NCBI GenBank assembly: GCA_019694165.1
Contig: JAIBCL010000009.1
Coordinates: 124,001-188,000 of the forward strand
Direction: 5' to 3'
DNA length: 64,000 bases
From: Verrucomicrobiaceae bacterium
Lineage (GTDB): Bacteria > Verrucomicrobiota > Verrucomicrobiia > Verrucomicrobiales > Verrucomicrobiaceae
Shown here: positions 1 through 10,006 of the stretch, piece after piece
How positions within the stretch are numbered: position 1 is the stretch's first letter
How the letters are laid out: every line of letters starts with the position of its first letter
Made by a program: the position numbers and the translations under genes
The notes under the pieces: generated by a model
Told to the model about the DNA's origin: nothing
The model's input: the letters and a program-made list of their open reading frames with translations, nothing else
Database searches by the model: none

Positions 1-246
1 AAGCACGGCGTCCGCCCTGTCCTTCGAGGCGACCTGATAGGCGCCATCCAACTGCAATTGCTTGATCACCGCATTGGTCACCAGCGCGGAGAGACGCGGC
101 TCCAGCGTGTCGTTTTGCGCGGCGGGCACGGCGAGCTTGCCCACCTTCTCCATGTGCGCCGGCTTCGAATTGCCGATGTGGTAACCCGCGCAGTTGGAGA
201 GGAAAAGAGCGGCGGTGGAGAGAACGAGGGCGTGGAGGAGCTTCAT
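1..246 (-). CDS. LptE-like LPS-assembly lipoprotein, C-terminus off window
   Basis: The minus-strand frame begins at ATG 246 and runs off the left edge. It starts with a short hydrophobic signal ending in LSNC, a lipobox that puts the lipidated Cys at residue 19. The next residues (GYHIG, then a short KVGKLAVP strand and NDTLEPRLSALVTNAV) match the start of LptE/LptE-like lipoproteins, which form the outer-membrane LPS translocon with LptD. Transcription comes from the BamD/TPR-like gene 46 bp upstream on the same strand, so the two probably form an outer-membrane biogenesis unit. The C-terminal half is missing from this window, so the family call rests on the N-terminus only. Confidence 0.72.
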   Translation of the reverse strand, partial: MKLLHALVLSTAALFLSNCAGYHIGNSKPAHMEKVGKLAVPAAQNDTLEPRLSALVTNAVIKQLQLDGAYQVASKDRADAVL

Positions 247-292
247 GGAGGAGAGTGATCGGGCGGATAATACCTGCGCGGCAGAATGCGCA

Positions 293-1627
293 TCAGGGCT
301 TCTTCTCGGCCGGCGGCGGCGGTGCGGGTGGCGGTGGCACGGCGGGAGCGCCTTCACCCGAACCAGGCGGCGGCGGCACAGGCAGGAGCAGCGGCTTGTT
401 CGAGTCCGTGCCGGCCGGCGGCAGCAGGGAGCCGGGCGCGGGCGTGGTGTCCGCTCCCTGACGCACTGGCAGCTTCGGCTCCTGCAGCGGTATGGGCTGG
501 AAACCGTCGTCGGCACGCATCTTTGGCTTTTCGCTGAGCTTGGCGAGTTCCGGCGAGGGCGGCCCCACATAATCTTCGCGCGAGCGCAGGTCCACGGCGG
601 CAGGCACGGTGAAATCACTGCCGCCTTTGTTTTTAGAGGCGGTCATCGCCGCCGGATCAATACGGGCCAGCTCGGAGAGACGCGTACGGGCCTCGGTAGA
701 GGCCTCGGAGGTACCAAACTTCAGCGCTTCATTGTAATAGATGGCGGCAGCCTTGGTCTTGCCCTGCTTCTCGTAGAATTTTGCAATTTTGAGCGACTCC
801 GCGGCTTGCGCCGTGTCCACCTGCTGCAGCATGGCCTGCGCTTCGGGAGCGCGCTCACCGGTCGGATTCGTGGCGACGTAGGTCGTGAGTGCGTCACGCG
901 TCGAGGTGAGATTCCCGCTGTCCTGGCTCTTCTGGGCCGCGACATTGCTGATGGAGCCGATGCGGAACTGTGCCTCAGCGGCCTGCGGAGTGTTCGGGTA
1001 ATTGTCCACCACGCCCTGGTAAGCGGCGATCGCCAGCGGCTTCTCGCCCTTTTCCTGCTGGATCTCCGCGATGCTGAACTGCGCCAGCGGTGCGAGCTTC
1101 CCGAAGGGTGCGTTTTTGATGACCTTTTGGTACATGTCGATCACATCCTTGGCACCGAGCTTCATGGGGATGACCATGAAATTCTTCTGCTTCTTTCCAC
1201 CGCGGGCCTCCTCGGCGATCTCATACTGCTGACGGATGGCGTCCGAGAAGCGCGCGCTCTGCCGGTAACGGTCGATAAACGACTGAAACGCGTCGAAGGC
1301 ATCCTGGAGCTGCCCGGTGCGACGCACGCCGGCGGCCTTGGAGAAGGCGGCCTCCGCTGCGCTGTCGGTGAAGGGATACTGCTTCACGATGGTGCTGTAG
1401 ATGCCCACCGCCTTGCTGTTGTCGCCCGCGGCTTCCGCAGCCTTGGCCTCGCGCAACATGGCCGAGGCCGTGCCCTCCTGGACTTGCTTCTCGGATGCCG
1501 ACGGAGCTTTCTTCTCCCCTTTCTTGAAAAAGTCGAGGAAACCAAAAGCAGGAGTCTGTGTCACCAGGAGACCCGCCGCGGACATGGCGGCGAGAGCGGG
1601 CAGACGGCGGAATGCTGGGGCGATCAT
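293..1627 (-). CDS. Secreted TPR protein, BamD/YbgF-like
   Basis: 444 aa. An Ala/Leu-rich signal peptide (about residues 1-29, AFG cleavage) is followed by repeated helical pairs spaced like tetratricopeptide repeats (EAAGDNSKAVGIYSTIVKQY, then YPNTPQAAEAQFRIG). Such repeats occur in BamD and YbgF periplasmic or outer-membrane assembly proteins. The last ~110 residues are Pro-rich and low in complexity, ending APPPPAEKKP. It lies just upstream of the LptE-like gene on the same strand, which supports an envelope-assembly role. There is no lipobox Cys, so it is probably a soluble periplasmic protein rather than a classical BamD lipoprotein. Confidence 0.75.
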   Translation of the reverse strand: MIAPAFRRLPALAAMSAAGLLVTQTPAFGFLDFFKKGEKKAPSASEKQVQEGTASAMLREAKAAEAAGDNSKAVGIYSTIVKQYPFTDSAAEAAFSKAAGVRRTGQLQDAFDAFQSFIDRYRQSARFSDAIRQQYEIAEEARGGKKQKNFMVIPMKLGAKDVIDMYQKVIKNAPFGKLAPLAQFSIAEIQQEKGEKPLAIAAYQGVVDNYPNTPQAAEAQFRIGSISNVAAQKSQDSGNLTSTRDALTTYVATNPTGERAPEAQAMLQQVDTAQAAESLKIAKFYEKQGKTKAAAIYYNEALKFGTSEASTEARTRLSELARIDPAAMTASKNKGGSDFTVPAAVDLRSREDYVGPPSPELAKLSEKPKMRADDGFQPIPLQEPKLPVRQGADTTPAPGSLLPPAGTDSNKPLLLPVPPPPGSGEGAPAVPPPPAPPPPAEKKP

Positions 1628-1788
1628 CCGGCGATAGTAAGAGCAGGTTCAGAATGCGTCAAGCTTGGGGGATGATGGGATGGGCGGGTGGTGCATTGCA
1701 GATGGCGGGTCGTGAATGACGGTGGATCGAGGTTGTGAAAGGGGCGAACCACAATCCAGCGCCACTCTCATCCACTACCATCGCCACC

Positions 1789-2892
1789 TCACAGGGCCCC
1801 GACCACTGCATCTCCCATCTCCCTCGTGCCCACCTTCCGCGTGCCCGCGGCACCGGTGAAGATGTCCCCCGTGCGCAGTCCAGACTCGATGACGGTTCTC
1901 ACCGCCGCCTCGATGGCCGCGGCTTCTTTCTCCATGCCGAGCGCGAAGCGCAACAGCAGTGCGGCGGAGAGTATCTGCGCGATGGGATTGGCGATGCCCT
2001 TCCCGGCGATGTCCGGGGCAGTGCCGCCGCTGGGCTCGAAGAGGCCGAAATAGGTGCCGTCGGCGCGCGGCTTCCCGAGGCTGGCGCTGGCAAGCATGCC
2101 GAGCGAGCCGGTGATGGCGCCCATCTCATCGCTGAGGATGTCACCAAACAAATTCTCGGTGACGAACACGTCGATTTCGCGTGGCATCTTGATGAGCTGC
2201 ATGGCGGCGTTATCGACGTACATGTGCGCCAGTTCCACGTCAGGATACTGTGTGGCGATTTCCTTCATCGTCTCGCGCCAGAGCACGGAGTTGCGCACCA
2301 CATTTGCCTTGTCCACGGAGAGGAGCTTCTTTTTGCGCGCGCGCGCCGCCTTGAACGCCACATGGGCGATGCGCACGATCTCGCTCTTCTTATAGACCAT
2401 CTCGTCCACGGCGAGCACGTCGCCGTCGGGCAGGTTCTCGGTGCGCTTCGGGCCGAAATAGAGGCCGCCGGTCAGCTCCCGCACACAGAGCACGTCGAAG
2501 CCTCCGGCCACGATGTCAGGCCGGACCGGCGATGATGAAGTCAGCTCGGGATAGCAGATGGCCGGGCGCAGATTGGCGAAGAGGCCGAAGTGCTTGCGGA
2601 TGGGCAGCAGCGCAGCGCGCTCGGGCTGCTCGTCGGGCGGGAGCTTCTCCCACTTCGGGCCGCCGACGGAGCCGAACAGAATGGCATCGCTCGCCTCGCA
2701 CGCCGCGACGGTCTCGGCCGGCAGGGCTTTGCCCTTCGCATCGATGGCCGCGCCGCCGACGAGCTGTTCCGAGTACTCGAATATCACGCCTCCCGTGGAC
2801 GAAATCTTCGCCATCACCTTGAGCGCCTCCGCCATCACCTCCGGTCCGATCCCATCGCCCGGGAGAACTGCAATCTTGTATGCTTTTGCCAT
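1789..2892 (-). CDS. leuB: 3-isopropylmalate dehydrogenase
   Basis: 367 aa, a normal LeuB length. It catalyses NAD-dependent oxidative decarboxylation of 3-isopropylmalate in leucine synthesis. The N-terminus has the hallmark [15 protein letters not shown]. The substrate-binding [11 protein letters not shown] motif and the metal/NAD segment [11 protein letters not shown] with GSLGMLAS and [14 protein letters not shown] are all present. I place the start at ATG 2892 ([12 protein letters not shown]); an upstream in-frame ATG would add 11 residues unlike the family. It stands alone, divergent from the histidine phosphatase gene, with no other leu genes in view. Confidence 0.95.
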   Translation of the reverse strand: MAKAYKIAVLPGDGIGPEVMAEALKVMAKISSTGGVIFEYSEQLVGGAAIDAKGKALPAETVAACEASDAILFGSVGGPKWEKLPPDEQPERAALLPIRKHFGLFANLRPAICYPELTSSSPVRPDIVAGGFDVLCVRELTGGLYFGPKRTENLPDGDVLAVDEMVYKKSEIVRIAHVAFKAARARKKKLLSVDKANVVRNSVLWRETMKEIATQYPDVELAHMYVDNAAMQLIKMPREIDVFVTENLFGDILSDEMGAITGSLGMLASASLGKPRADGTYFGLFEPSGGTAPDIAGKGIANPIAQILSAALLLRFALGMEKEAAAIEAAVRTVIESGLRTGDIFTGAAGTRKVGTREMGDAVVGAL

Positions 2893-3032
2893 GTGTGTGG
2901 GTAGCAAGCCGAGCGCGCCATGCAAGCGTGAGCTGCACCACTACAGCGGGCCGGACAGACGACGGCCCGGGCCGTCATGCGGCCTGGCTCCGCGGGAAGT
3001 TGATTGCGCAATCCGTGCATCGCATTCCTTGT

Positions 3033-3722
3033 GTGCGGGTGAAATCTCATCTGCCCGGTCATCCCACGCAGCTCTGCTTCATCCGCCACGGCGAGGTGGA
3101 GGAGCGCTACCACAAAATCTTCGGCGGCAGCCGCATCGACATGGCGCTCTCCGCGCGCGGTCTCGCCCAGGGGGAAGCCGTCGCGCGCTGGCTGGCGGAC
3201 ACCCATCTCGACGCCATCTACGCCAGTCCGATGACGCGCGTGCGCCAGACGATGGCTCCGCTGCTGAAGCAACGCGGACTCACCCCGGCCATCGTGCCCG
3301 ACCTGCGTGAAATGGATTTCGGCGACTGGACGGGCTTCCGCTGGGACGAGGTACAGCAGCGTTTTGGGGTCAGCGCCTTCGACTGGCTGGAGATCATCGA
3401 GGATGGCGGCATCCCGAATGGCGAGACGGCCGAGCATTTGATGAACCGCGTAAGGCCCGCCCTGCTCCAGGTATTGCGTGACAATCCAAACCGCACCGCC
3501 GCCGTCTTCTGCCACGGCGGCATCATCCGGGTAATGCTGGCGCTGCTGCTCGACATGCCGTTGAAGCGCATGGCACACTTCAACATCGAGTATGGCAGCA
3601 TCAGCGTCGTGGAAATCCAGCCCGGAAAAAAGCACGCGGTGGAGATCGAACTGATGAATTTTTGTCCGCCGCTGGATTCGCAAGGAACCGGCGGCAGCGT
3701 GGCGCGGCCGACACGGGCGTGA
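3033..3722 (+). CDS. Histidine phosphatase (phosphoglycerate mutase-like)
   Basis: About 229 aa. The catalytic RHGE sits near the N-terminus (LCFIRHGEV), and the second-half catalytic His is in FCHGGIIRVML. LREMDFGDWTG and the LDAIYASPMTRVRQT block place it with the CobC/GpmB-type branch, which dephosphorylates small phosphoesters; the substrate is not readable. No ATG lies at a sensible place. GTG 3033 (or GTG 3039) gives a normal N-terminus, whereas an ATG at 2880 would overlap leuB and add about 50 unrelated residues. It converges on the sulfatase gene. Confidence 0.82.
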   Translation: MRVKSHLPGHPTQLCFIRHGEVEERYHKIFGGSRIDMALSARGLAQGEAVARWLADTHLDAIYASPMTRVRQTMAPLLKQRGLTPAIVPDLREMDFGDWTGFRWDEVQQRFGVSAFDWLEIIEDGGIPNGETAEHLMNRVRPALLQVLRDNPNRTAAVFCHGGIIRVMLALLLDMPLKRMAHFNIEYGSISVVEIQPGKKHAVEIELMNFCPPLDSQGTGGSVARPTRA

Positions 3723-3774
3723 CTGGCACACGGCGAACAACGGGACGCATGCCTGCGGCGAAAAACGCCGGCTG

Positions 3775-3797
3775 CAGCGGCGCTCACTGCGCCGCTG
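3775..3797. terminator. Hairpin between convergent genes, possible bidirectional terminator
   Basis: A perfect 9-bp inverted repeat, CAGCGGCGC / GCGCCGCTG, with a 5-nt loop lies between the histidine phosphatase stop (3722) and the convergent sulfatase, overlapping the last codons of the latter. A short A5/T5 tract lies about 10 bp to the left. The location fits a shared terminator, but no U-tract directly abuts the stem. Confidence 0.35.
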
Positions 3798-5244
3798 ACT
3801 TCAGCCGCGCTTTCTTCTCTTTCTTTTTCGCCTTCCTCTCGTCGCCGCCGCCGCCGCCTTCCGCGCCGCCTTTGCCGCCGATGTCTTCGTGATTGGCGGC
3901 CGGCATGGTCTTGGCCAGCTCGGCTTTTGTGCCGGCGTACTGCGGGTCGGCGGCGAGGTTTTTCCACTCTTCGGGGTCGAGGGCTTCGTTGTACAGTTCT
4001 TCTTCGCCGTTGGCATAGCGGATGTAGCGCCAGCCTTCGCTGCGCACGGCGTGGTTGTTGAAGAGATAGGTGGTCATGGCGTTCTGCTCCCACGGGGCGG
4101 CGGGATTTTGCAGCAGGGATTTGATGCTCTTGCCCTCGACGTGCGCGGGCGCGGGGATGCCGCAGAGGTCCATGAGCGTGGGATAGATGGTCATGAAATC
4201 GACGGTGCGCTCGCACACGCTGCCGGGCTTCGTCACGCCGGGCACCACCCAGAGCAGCGGCGCGCGCGTGGTGTTCTCCCACAACGCGAATTTGCGCCAA
4301 TGGTCCTTCTCCCCGAGGTGCCAGCCGTGATCGCACCAGAAGACGATGATGGTGTTGTCCTTGCAGGCGGACTTGTCGTAGGCATCCAGCAGGCGGCCGA
4401 TGTTCATGTCCGTGTAGGCGATGGCGGCGAGGTAGCCCTGGATGGCCTCCTTCCAGCGGCCGGAGGCGACGATGTTTGCGTGGTCACCCTCGGGTCTGGC
4501 CATTTTCACACCGGATGGCGGTACGTCTGCCAGATCGTCCTTCAGATAGGGGGGCAGGTCGATCTTGTCGGCGGGAAACATGTCGTACCACTTCTGCGGC
4601 ACGTTCCAGGGCATGTGCGGCTTGTGCAGGCCGACGGCGAGGAAGAAGGGTTTGTCGTGCGCCTCGCCGAGCTGATGGATGCCATAGTCCGTGATCTTGT
4701 AGTCCGGCAAATCGGAGTCCTCGCAATCCAGCGGTGCGAATTTGATGCCGCCGACGCCGTCGTCCTTTGCTTTTTTCGAGAGGTTCTTCTCCGCCTTGCC
4801 CGCGCCTTCGTTCTCAAGGTAGTCATCCCATTCGCTGCGGCGCTTGTAGCTCTCGTGGTAGATCTTGCCCGCGCCGCACACGAAGTAGCCGGCCTTCCGG
4901 AACTGCGTGGTGAGCGGCTTGTCCTCGGGGATGGCCAGGCGCCAGTCATTGTTGTTGTTGTACACGCCGGTCGTTGACGGGCGCATCCCGCTCATCAGCG
5001 CGGCCCGGGATGGATTGCACACCGGCGCGGCGCAATAGCTGCGGGTGAAGGCCGTGCCCATCTTCGCGAGGCGGTCGATGTTCGGCGTCTTCACCTGCTC
5101 GCGGTGGTGCAGGTAGCCCACCCAGTCACGCAGGTCATCAATGGCGATGAAGAGAACATTGGGCTTCTTGGCATCTGCATGGAGCGCAGTGCAGGGAGTC
5201 AGGAGCAAAACGGCGGCGGCGAGTGCGAGAGCGGGTGCTTTCAT
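3784..5244 (-). CDS. Secreted sulfatase, iduronate-2-sulfatase-like
   Basis: 486 aa from ATG 5244, which starts a clean signal peptide (MKAPALALAAAVLLL...HADA). The formylglycine motif CNPSR is at about 76-80 (C76 is the residue matured to formylglycine), with the metal-binding DD pair at 36-37 and the sulfatase blocks KTPNIDRLAKMG, HDKPFFLAVGLHKPHMP and FWCDHGWHLGEKDHW. These match family S1 sulfatases of the iduronate-2-sulfatase/K01136 type, which remove sulfate from sugars. The C-terminus adds a Gly/Lys-rich tail (GGKGG...KAKKKEKK). The glucuronate isomerase gene lies 124 bp upstream on the same strand, consistent with sulfated-uronate degradation. A maturase gene is not in the window. 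Confidence 0.92.
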   Translation of the reverse strand: MKAPALALAAAVLLLTPCTALHADAKKPNVLFIAIDDLRDWVGYLHHREQVKTPNIDRLAKMGTAFTRSYCAAPVCNPSRAALMSGMRPSTTGVYNNNNDWRLAIPEDKPLTTQFRKAGYFVCGAGKIYHESYKRRSEWDDYLENEGAGKAEKNLSKKAKDDGVGGIKFAPLDCEDSDLPDYKITDYGIHQLGEAHDKPFFLAVGLHKPHMPWNVPQKWYDMFPADKIDLPPYLKDDLADVPPSGVKMARPEGDHANIVASGRWKEAIQGYLAAIAYTDMNIGRLLDAYDKSACKDNTIIVFWCDHGWHLGEKDHWRKFALWENTTRAPLLWVVPGVTKPGSVCERTVDFMTIYPTLMDLCGIPAPAHVEGKSIKSLLQNPAAPWEQNAMTTYLFNNHAVRSEGWRYIRYANGEEELYNEALDPEEWKNLAADPQYAGTKAELAKTMPAANHEDIGGKGGAEGGGGGDERKAKKKEKKARLKSAAQ

Positions 5245-5368
5245 GCGCGGAGAAACGCAGGCCGCGAAGGCGCTTTGCAAGGAAATGTGCGGCGGCAGGC
5301 ACGTCCATTCGTCGGCCGCGCGCGCCCACGAAGGCCAGCCACCGCCGCGGACTGACGTCAGACACGCG

Positions 5369-6769
5369 TCACTCGAGGCGCAGAAAGCTGCGCGCATTTT
5401 CATAGCAGATGTTCTTCACCATGCCGCCCACCAGGTCGTAGTCGGCGGGCACCTCACCGGACTCGATGTCCTTGCCGATGAGATTGCAGAGCGTGCGACG
5501 GAAGTACTCGTGACGAGGGAAGGACATGAACGAGCGGGAGTCGGTGAGCATGCCGATGAAGCGGGAGAGCAGGCCGAGATTGCTGAGCGCGTTCATCTGC
5601 CACTCCATGCCTTCCTTTTGATCCACAAACCACCAGCCGCTGCCGAACTGAACCTTCCCCGCGATGGAGCCGTCGGCGAAGTTGCCGGCCATGGTGCCGA
5701 AGACGTAGTTGTCCGCCGGATTCACATTGTAGAGCACGGTGCGGGGGAGCGAGTCCTCGCTGTCGAGCCGGTCCAGGAAACGGCTGAGCGCGGCGGCCTG
5801 GGGCCAGTCGCCGATGCTGTCGCAACCCACATCAGCGCCGATCTTGCGTGCAAGCCGTGAGTTGTTGTTGCGGATGGGGCCGAGGTGGAGCTGCATCGTC
5901 CAGCCCTTCCTCGCATTGAGCTGTCCGATGAAGAGCATCACGTTCGAGGCGAACTCGTCATGCTCCTGCTCCGTGGGCGCCTTTCCGCGCCGCGCCTTGT
6001 TGAAGATGTTCGACGCGCGCACTGCGGGAATGAAACTCCCGTGCGCATGATTCAGCCCGTGGTCGGAAAGGCGGCAGCCGTGCTCGTGAAAGTAGTCGTG
6101 CCGGCGCTCGAGCGCGCGCAGCAGGCAGTCGAAATCCTTCACCTCGATGCCGCTGGCCTCGCCCAGGCTGTCGCACCACGCGTTCCAGGCTGCGGGCTGA
6201 TGCACTGCCAGCGCCTTGTCCGGCCTGAAGGTGGGAAACACGCCCGTTCCGAATGCATCGTCCCGGCACCTCGCGTGTGCCGCCAGGTCATCGACTGGAT
6301 CGTCGGTGGTGCACAGTGCGCGGATGGCGAACTTCTTGAGGATGCCCCGCGTGCTGAACTCCGGGCGCGAGAGCATCTCGGAGGTCTGCTCCCAGATGGC
6401 CGGAGCCGTCTTTTCGTTGAGCAGCTCGTCGATGCCGAAGTAGCGCTTTAGCTCCAGGTGCGTCCAGTGATAGAGCGGATTGCGCAGCGTGTGGGGCACC
6501 GTGCGCGCCCAGGCCATGAATTTCTCGCGCGGATCGGCCCTGCCGGTGATGAGTTCCTCCGGCACGCCGTTGCAGCGCATCGCCCGCCACTTGTAGTGAT
6601 CCCCCTCCAGCCAGATCTCGTGGAGGTTGTTGAACCTGCGGTTCCGGGCGATGTCGTTCGGCGGCAGGTGATTGTGGTAGTCGAGGATCGGCTCGTCCTT
6701 CGCATAATCGTGGTAGAGCCTGCGTGCGGCCCGGGTGGAGAGGAGGAAATCGTCGTGGATGAAAGCCAT
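5369..6769 (-). CDS. uxaC: Glucuronate (uronate) isomerase
   Basis: 466 aa, the standard UxaC length. It interconverts D-glucuronate and D-fructuronate (and D-galacturonate and D-tagaturonate). Family blocks are visible: DYHNHLPPNDIARNRRF with the metal-binding HNH, CTTDDPVDDLAAH, FPTFRPDKALAVH, the MQLHLGPIRNNN segment, and SRSFMSFPRHEYFRRTLCNLIG near the C-terminus. The start is ATG 6769 (MAFIHDDFLL); nine residues upstream in frame look noncoding. It stands between the sulfatase and a CxxCH dehydrogenase-like gene on the same strand, suggesting a uronate-polysaccharide use cluster. No dedicated regulator is adjacent. Confidence 0.94.
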   Translation of the reverse strand: MAFIHDDFLLSTRAARRLYHDYAKDEPILDYHNHLPPNDIARNRRFNNLHEIWLEGDHYKWRAMRCNGVPEELITGRADPREKFMAWARTVPHTLRNPLYHWTHLELKRYFGIDELLNEKTAPAIWEQTSEMLSRPEFSTRGILKKFAIRALCTTDDPVDDLAAHARCRDDAFGTGVFPTFRPDKALAVHQPAAWNAWCDSLGEASGIEVKDFDCLLRALERRHDYFHEHGCRLSDHGLNHAHGSFIPAVRASNIFNKARRGKAPTEQEHDEFASNVMLFIGQLNARKGWTMQLHLGPIRNNNSRLARKIGADVGCDSIGDWPQAAALSRFLDRLDSEDSLPRTVLYNVNPADNYVFGTMAGNFADGSIAGKVQFGSGWWFVDQKEGMEWQMNALSNLGLLSRFIGMLTDSRSFMSFPRHEYFRRTLCNLIGKDIESGEVPADYDLVGGMVKNICYENARSFLRLE

Positions 6770-6937
6770 GGCCCGCACCTTGCGCACACGTCGCATTTTG
6801 CCAAGAGGAATGGTAATGGCGGCGCCTGGCGCACTTGCACCGGCCTCCGATGATCACGGAGCGGTTGTGCGCCCCTCCTCGCCAGCTTCCTCGGGCCGGA
6901 GAATGCGGCGGGCGGCCAGATCTTCCTGCTCTCCGTG

Positions 6938-9900
6938 CTACTTCACCGCCTCGATGAAGTCGAGCAGATCGGCCATGCCTTGCGGGTCGAGGCCGGCTTC
7001 GATGCCTTCGGGCATGAGGCTCTGGCCGGAGGAACTGCTGCCCTTGATGTTGGCACGCTGAACGTTCACCTCGGCACCGCCCATGAGCTTGAGCGTCATG
7101 CTGCTGGCGTCGTCCTTCGTCACGATGCCGCTGAGCGTCTGGCCGTCTTTGGTGTTCACGGTGTAGGCGATGAACTGTGGCGCGACTTCCTTGTGAGGTT
7201 CGAGGATGGCGGTGAACAAAGCCTCGCGCCCCTTGGTCTTCACGGTCACGAGATCGGGGCCGACCTGGATGCCCTGGCCGTTCGCGCGATGGCACGCGAT
7301 GCAGCGTGCCGCATACTGCTGCGCGCCCCGTGTGGCATCGCCCTTCATCGTGAGCGCGGGCTTCAATTTGGCGACGACTTCTTCGCGGGACGGCGGGATG
7401 ACGGAGGCGAGCACGGTTTTGGCGAGTGACGCGACCTTGTCGTTCTTGTGATGCACGAGCGCCTGCACCTGCGTGGCGCTGAAATCGGCGGGCTTCATCA
7501 CGTTCGCTTCGAGCAAGGCAATCGCGCGATCATCGCGCGCGAGGAAGGCGTCGAGCGTGGCGGCTTTGGTTTTCGCGCCATAGTGCGGCCAGTGGTCGAG
7601 CAGGAGCTTCGTGGTCTTCGCCGACGAATGCTGCGCGAGCGTTTTCAGAGCGGCGGACTGGATCGCATCGGGCTGCCCTTCGCCAAGGCACTGTTCCAGC
7701 GCCTTCGCGGCGTCGGCAGATGAGGTGAGGCCGAGGAGTTCGATGGCTTCGAGGCGGGCGGCCTCGGTGGCTTTTGTGTCGGCGGTTGTGACCGCAGCCG
7801 TGGCGAAGACGGCGGCGAGTTTGTGGCTGGTGTCAGCCTTCTCGATGCTGGTGCCAGCGCGTTTGAAACCGGTGGCCAGGGCACGGATGGCATTCTTAAG
7901 CGCAGAGCCTGACAGAGAGCTGACTTTGCTCACGATGGTCGAAGTGCTGTCACCGTGCATCGGCATCGAGGCGAGGATTTCGATGAGCGACACCGGCGTA
8001 TCGGCTGCGCTCTCGTTCAACAGCCTCAAGGCCACGTCGTGGATGACCGTGGCGCGCGCGCTCGCCACGGCAGCGACCAATCCTGCGTTGCTGGACGAAG
8101 TGCGTACGACATCGGTCAGAGCATTCACGATCTTCTCGTCGAGCGCATCGGCATTCGAGCCGTACTTCTGATAGCCCAGCGTTCCGAGTGTCAGCGCCGC
8201 CTGATAGCGTGTGCGAGGCAATCGGTCCTTCGCGGTGAGTTTGACGATGACAGGCACAAGCTGGTCGGCGGCTTTCGGCGAGGCAGCGATGAAGTCCTCC
8301 GAGAGACTGCACGCACGCTCGGCGACCTTGGCATCGGAATCTCCCAGTGCCTTGGACAAAGCGTCGTTGCTCAAGGCTCCCGCACCTTTGAGGGCGCCGA
8401 GCGCGTATATCTTCGCCAGCGCGTTGTTGCCTTCGAGCACCTTCTCCAGCAGCGGAATGGCGGATTTGTCGTTGCGTTCGTAAAGCAGGCGTTGGGCGGT
8501 GTCGCGGTGCCAGCCGTTCGGGTGGCCGAGTGCGTTGACAAGTTCCTCGGTGCTCATGTCGGCGAGGTTCACGCCTTTGCCGCGACGGTCGGCGCCGGGT
8601 TTCCATCCATCCTTCACGATGCGGTAGATGCGGCCGCGGTCTTTGCCGCTGTTGAGGTCGAGGTGCTTTTTGATCTCGTCGGGGATGCTCCACGGGTGCT
8701 CGATCACCTCGCGATACATGTCGATGATGTTCATGCAGCCGTCGGGCGCGTTGGCGAAGTTCACCACACGCACCCATGTATCCTTGCTGGCGGCGAATTC
8801 GAAGCCGCGCTCGTCAGCGGGGCGCTCGCCTTCGAGCGAGATGCCGTCAGCCGTGGGGCGGATGATTTTGCGATGTACGAGCTGGCCGCCGGCATCGCCA
8901 CTGAAGCTGTTGTTCAGGAATTCGGGTCCATAGGCGTCGCCGCGAAAGATGGTGGTGCCGGTCGCGCCGGTGAAGTAACCGCTCACGCGTCCGCCGCCTT
9001 CGACCGCGCCTTTCACGACGCCGGCGATGCGCCAGCGCGTGCGGATGATGCGCCACGGCTCGTCGGGGCTGATGCGGAAGACTTCCGCCGCGCCGCCATC
9101 GACGGCGATGCTTTGGCGCGACGGTGGCATCTGGAAGTAGGGATCGCGGCCCGCATACTTGTCGTCGTAAACCCAGTATTGCAGGTGGTCGGAGTTCGAG
9201 CAGCCGAACTTGCGGCCGTAGTTGTCAAAGCTCATGCCATACTGTGCGCCGCCGGCTTCAAGCCCGAACTCGAAGGTGCGCGGATCAAACCAAAAGTCTT
9301 TGCCGCCGAGTTCCACGCCTTTGAGATCGGGCCGCTTCAGGCAGGTCATAACGCCACGGTTTCCGCCGCCGGCGAGGATGTGGATGCGGTTGTCCTGCCC
9401 CCACATCGGGCTGTTCGCGAGGCCTTGCACATTGAGCAGCTTCAAGCCCGTGCCGAAGCCGGTGAATACTTTTTCGCGCACGTCGGCTTTGCCGTCGCCA
9501 TTCGTGTCCTTGAAGAACCAAAGGTCCGGCGTGGCGATCACGAACACGCCGCCATTGGCGCAAATGAGGCCGGTGGGCCAGGCGAGATCGTCAGCGAAGA
9601 CGGTGCTCGTTTCAAAATGGCCGTCACCGTCTTTGTCTTCGAGCATCGACACGCGGCCAAGGTGCGGCGTGACATCACGCATCTCGCTGTAGTCGATCAT
9701 CTCACAGGCGAACATGCGCCCGCGTTCGTCGTAGCTGATCGCCACGGGAGAGCGCACCTGCGGTTCGTTGGCGGCGAGTTCGAGATGGAATCCCTTCTTC
9801 ACCTGCCAGGTCGCGATGGCGTCCTTTGGCTCCACGGCCGGGTAGCGCGGCAGATCCTTCGCGGGATCGACGGTGACGGCACCTTTGGTCTCACCGTATG

Positions 9901-10006
9901 ACTTTGCGTAGGTGGATTTGGATTGAATGGCGTCGGCGGCGGAGACGTGTCCGGCGAGGACGCAAAGGACGGAAGCGGCGAGAGGGACGGCTTTGGCTGG
10001 GTGCAT
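6938..10006 (-). CDS. Secreted PVC-type CxxCH heme protein with dehydrogenase-like propeller and HEAT repeats
   Basis: 1022 aa from ATG 10006, which opens a signal peptide ending HVSAADA. The architecture is that common in Planctomycetota/Verrucomicrobiota: an N-terminal 'putative membrane-bound dehydrogenase' propeller (about 45-430, with FHLELAANEPQVRSPVAISYDERG and LEDKDGDGHFE), a HEAT/armadillo-like helical middle (about 480-870), and a C-terminal cytochrome-like domain with heme motif CIACH at about 902-906 plus the MPEGIEAGL ending typical of the putative heme-binding domain. Its substrate is unknown; a periplasmic sugar or alcohol oxidation role is usually assumed. It lies 168 bp upstream of uxaC on the same strand. 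Confidence 0.9.
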   Translation of the reverse strand: MHPAKAVPLAASVLCVLAGHVSAADAIQSKSTYAKSYGETKGAVTVDPAKDLPRYPAVEPKDAIATWQVKKGFHLELAANEPQVRSPVAISYDERGRMFACEMIDYSEMRDVTPHLGRVSMLEDKDGDGHFETSTVFADDLAWPTGLICANGGVFVIATPDLWFFKDTNGDGKADVREKVFTGFGTGLKLLNVQGLANSPMWGQDNRIHILAGGGNRGVMTCLKRPDLKGVELGGKDFWFDPRTFEFGLEAGGAQYGMSFDNYGRKFGCSNSDHLQYWVYDDKYAGRDPYFQMPPSRQSIAVDGGAAEVFRISPDEPWRIIRTRWRIAGVVKGAVEGGGRVSGYFTGATGTTIFRGDAYGPEFLNNSFSGDAGGQLVHRKIIRPTADGISLEGERPADERGFEFAASKDTWVRVVNFANAPDGCMNIIDMYREVIEHPWSIPDEIKKHLDLNSGKDRGRIYRIVKDGWKPGADRRGKGVNLADMSTEELVNALGHPNGWHRDTAQRLLYERNDKSAIPLLEKVLEGNNALAKIYALGALKGAGALSNDALSKALGDSDAKVAERACSLSEDFIAASPKAADQLVPVIVKLTAKDRLPRTRYQAALTLGTLGYQKYGSNADALDEKIVNALTDVVRTSSSNAGLVAAVASARATVIHDVALRLLNESAADTPVSLIEILASMPMHGDSTSTIVSKVSSLSGSALKNAIRALATGFKRAGTSIEKADTSHKLAAVFATAAVTTADTKATEAARLEAIELLGLTSSADAAKALEQCLGEGQPDAIQSAALKTLAQHSSAKTTKLLLDHWPHYGAKTKAATLDAFLARDDRAIALLEANVMKPADFSATQVQALVHHKNDKVASLAKTVLASVIPPSREEVVAKLKPALTMKGDATRGAQQYAARCIACHRANGQGIQVGPDLVTVKTKGREALFTAILEPHKEVAPQFIAYTVNTKDGQTLSGIVTKDDASSMTLKLMGGAEVNVQRANIKGSSSSGQSLMPEGIEAGLDPQGMADLLDFIEAVK

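Noticed and set aside
7955-9901. A 648-codon open frame on the plus strand, opposite the CxxCH dehydrogenase-like gene.
   Set aside because: It has no recognisable motif and is Arg/Ala/His-rich, as expected for the antisense of GC-rich coding DNA; the minus-strand frame has clear domains and a signal peptide.
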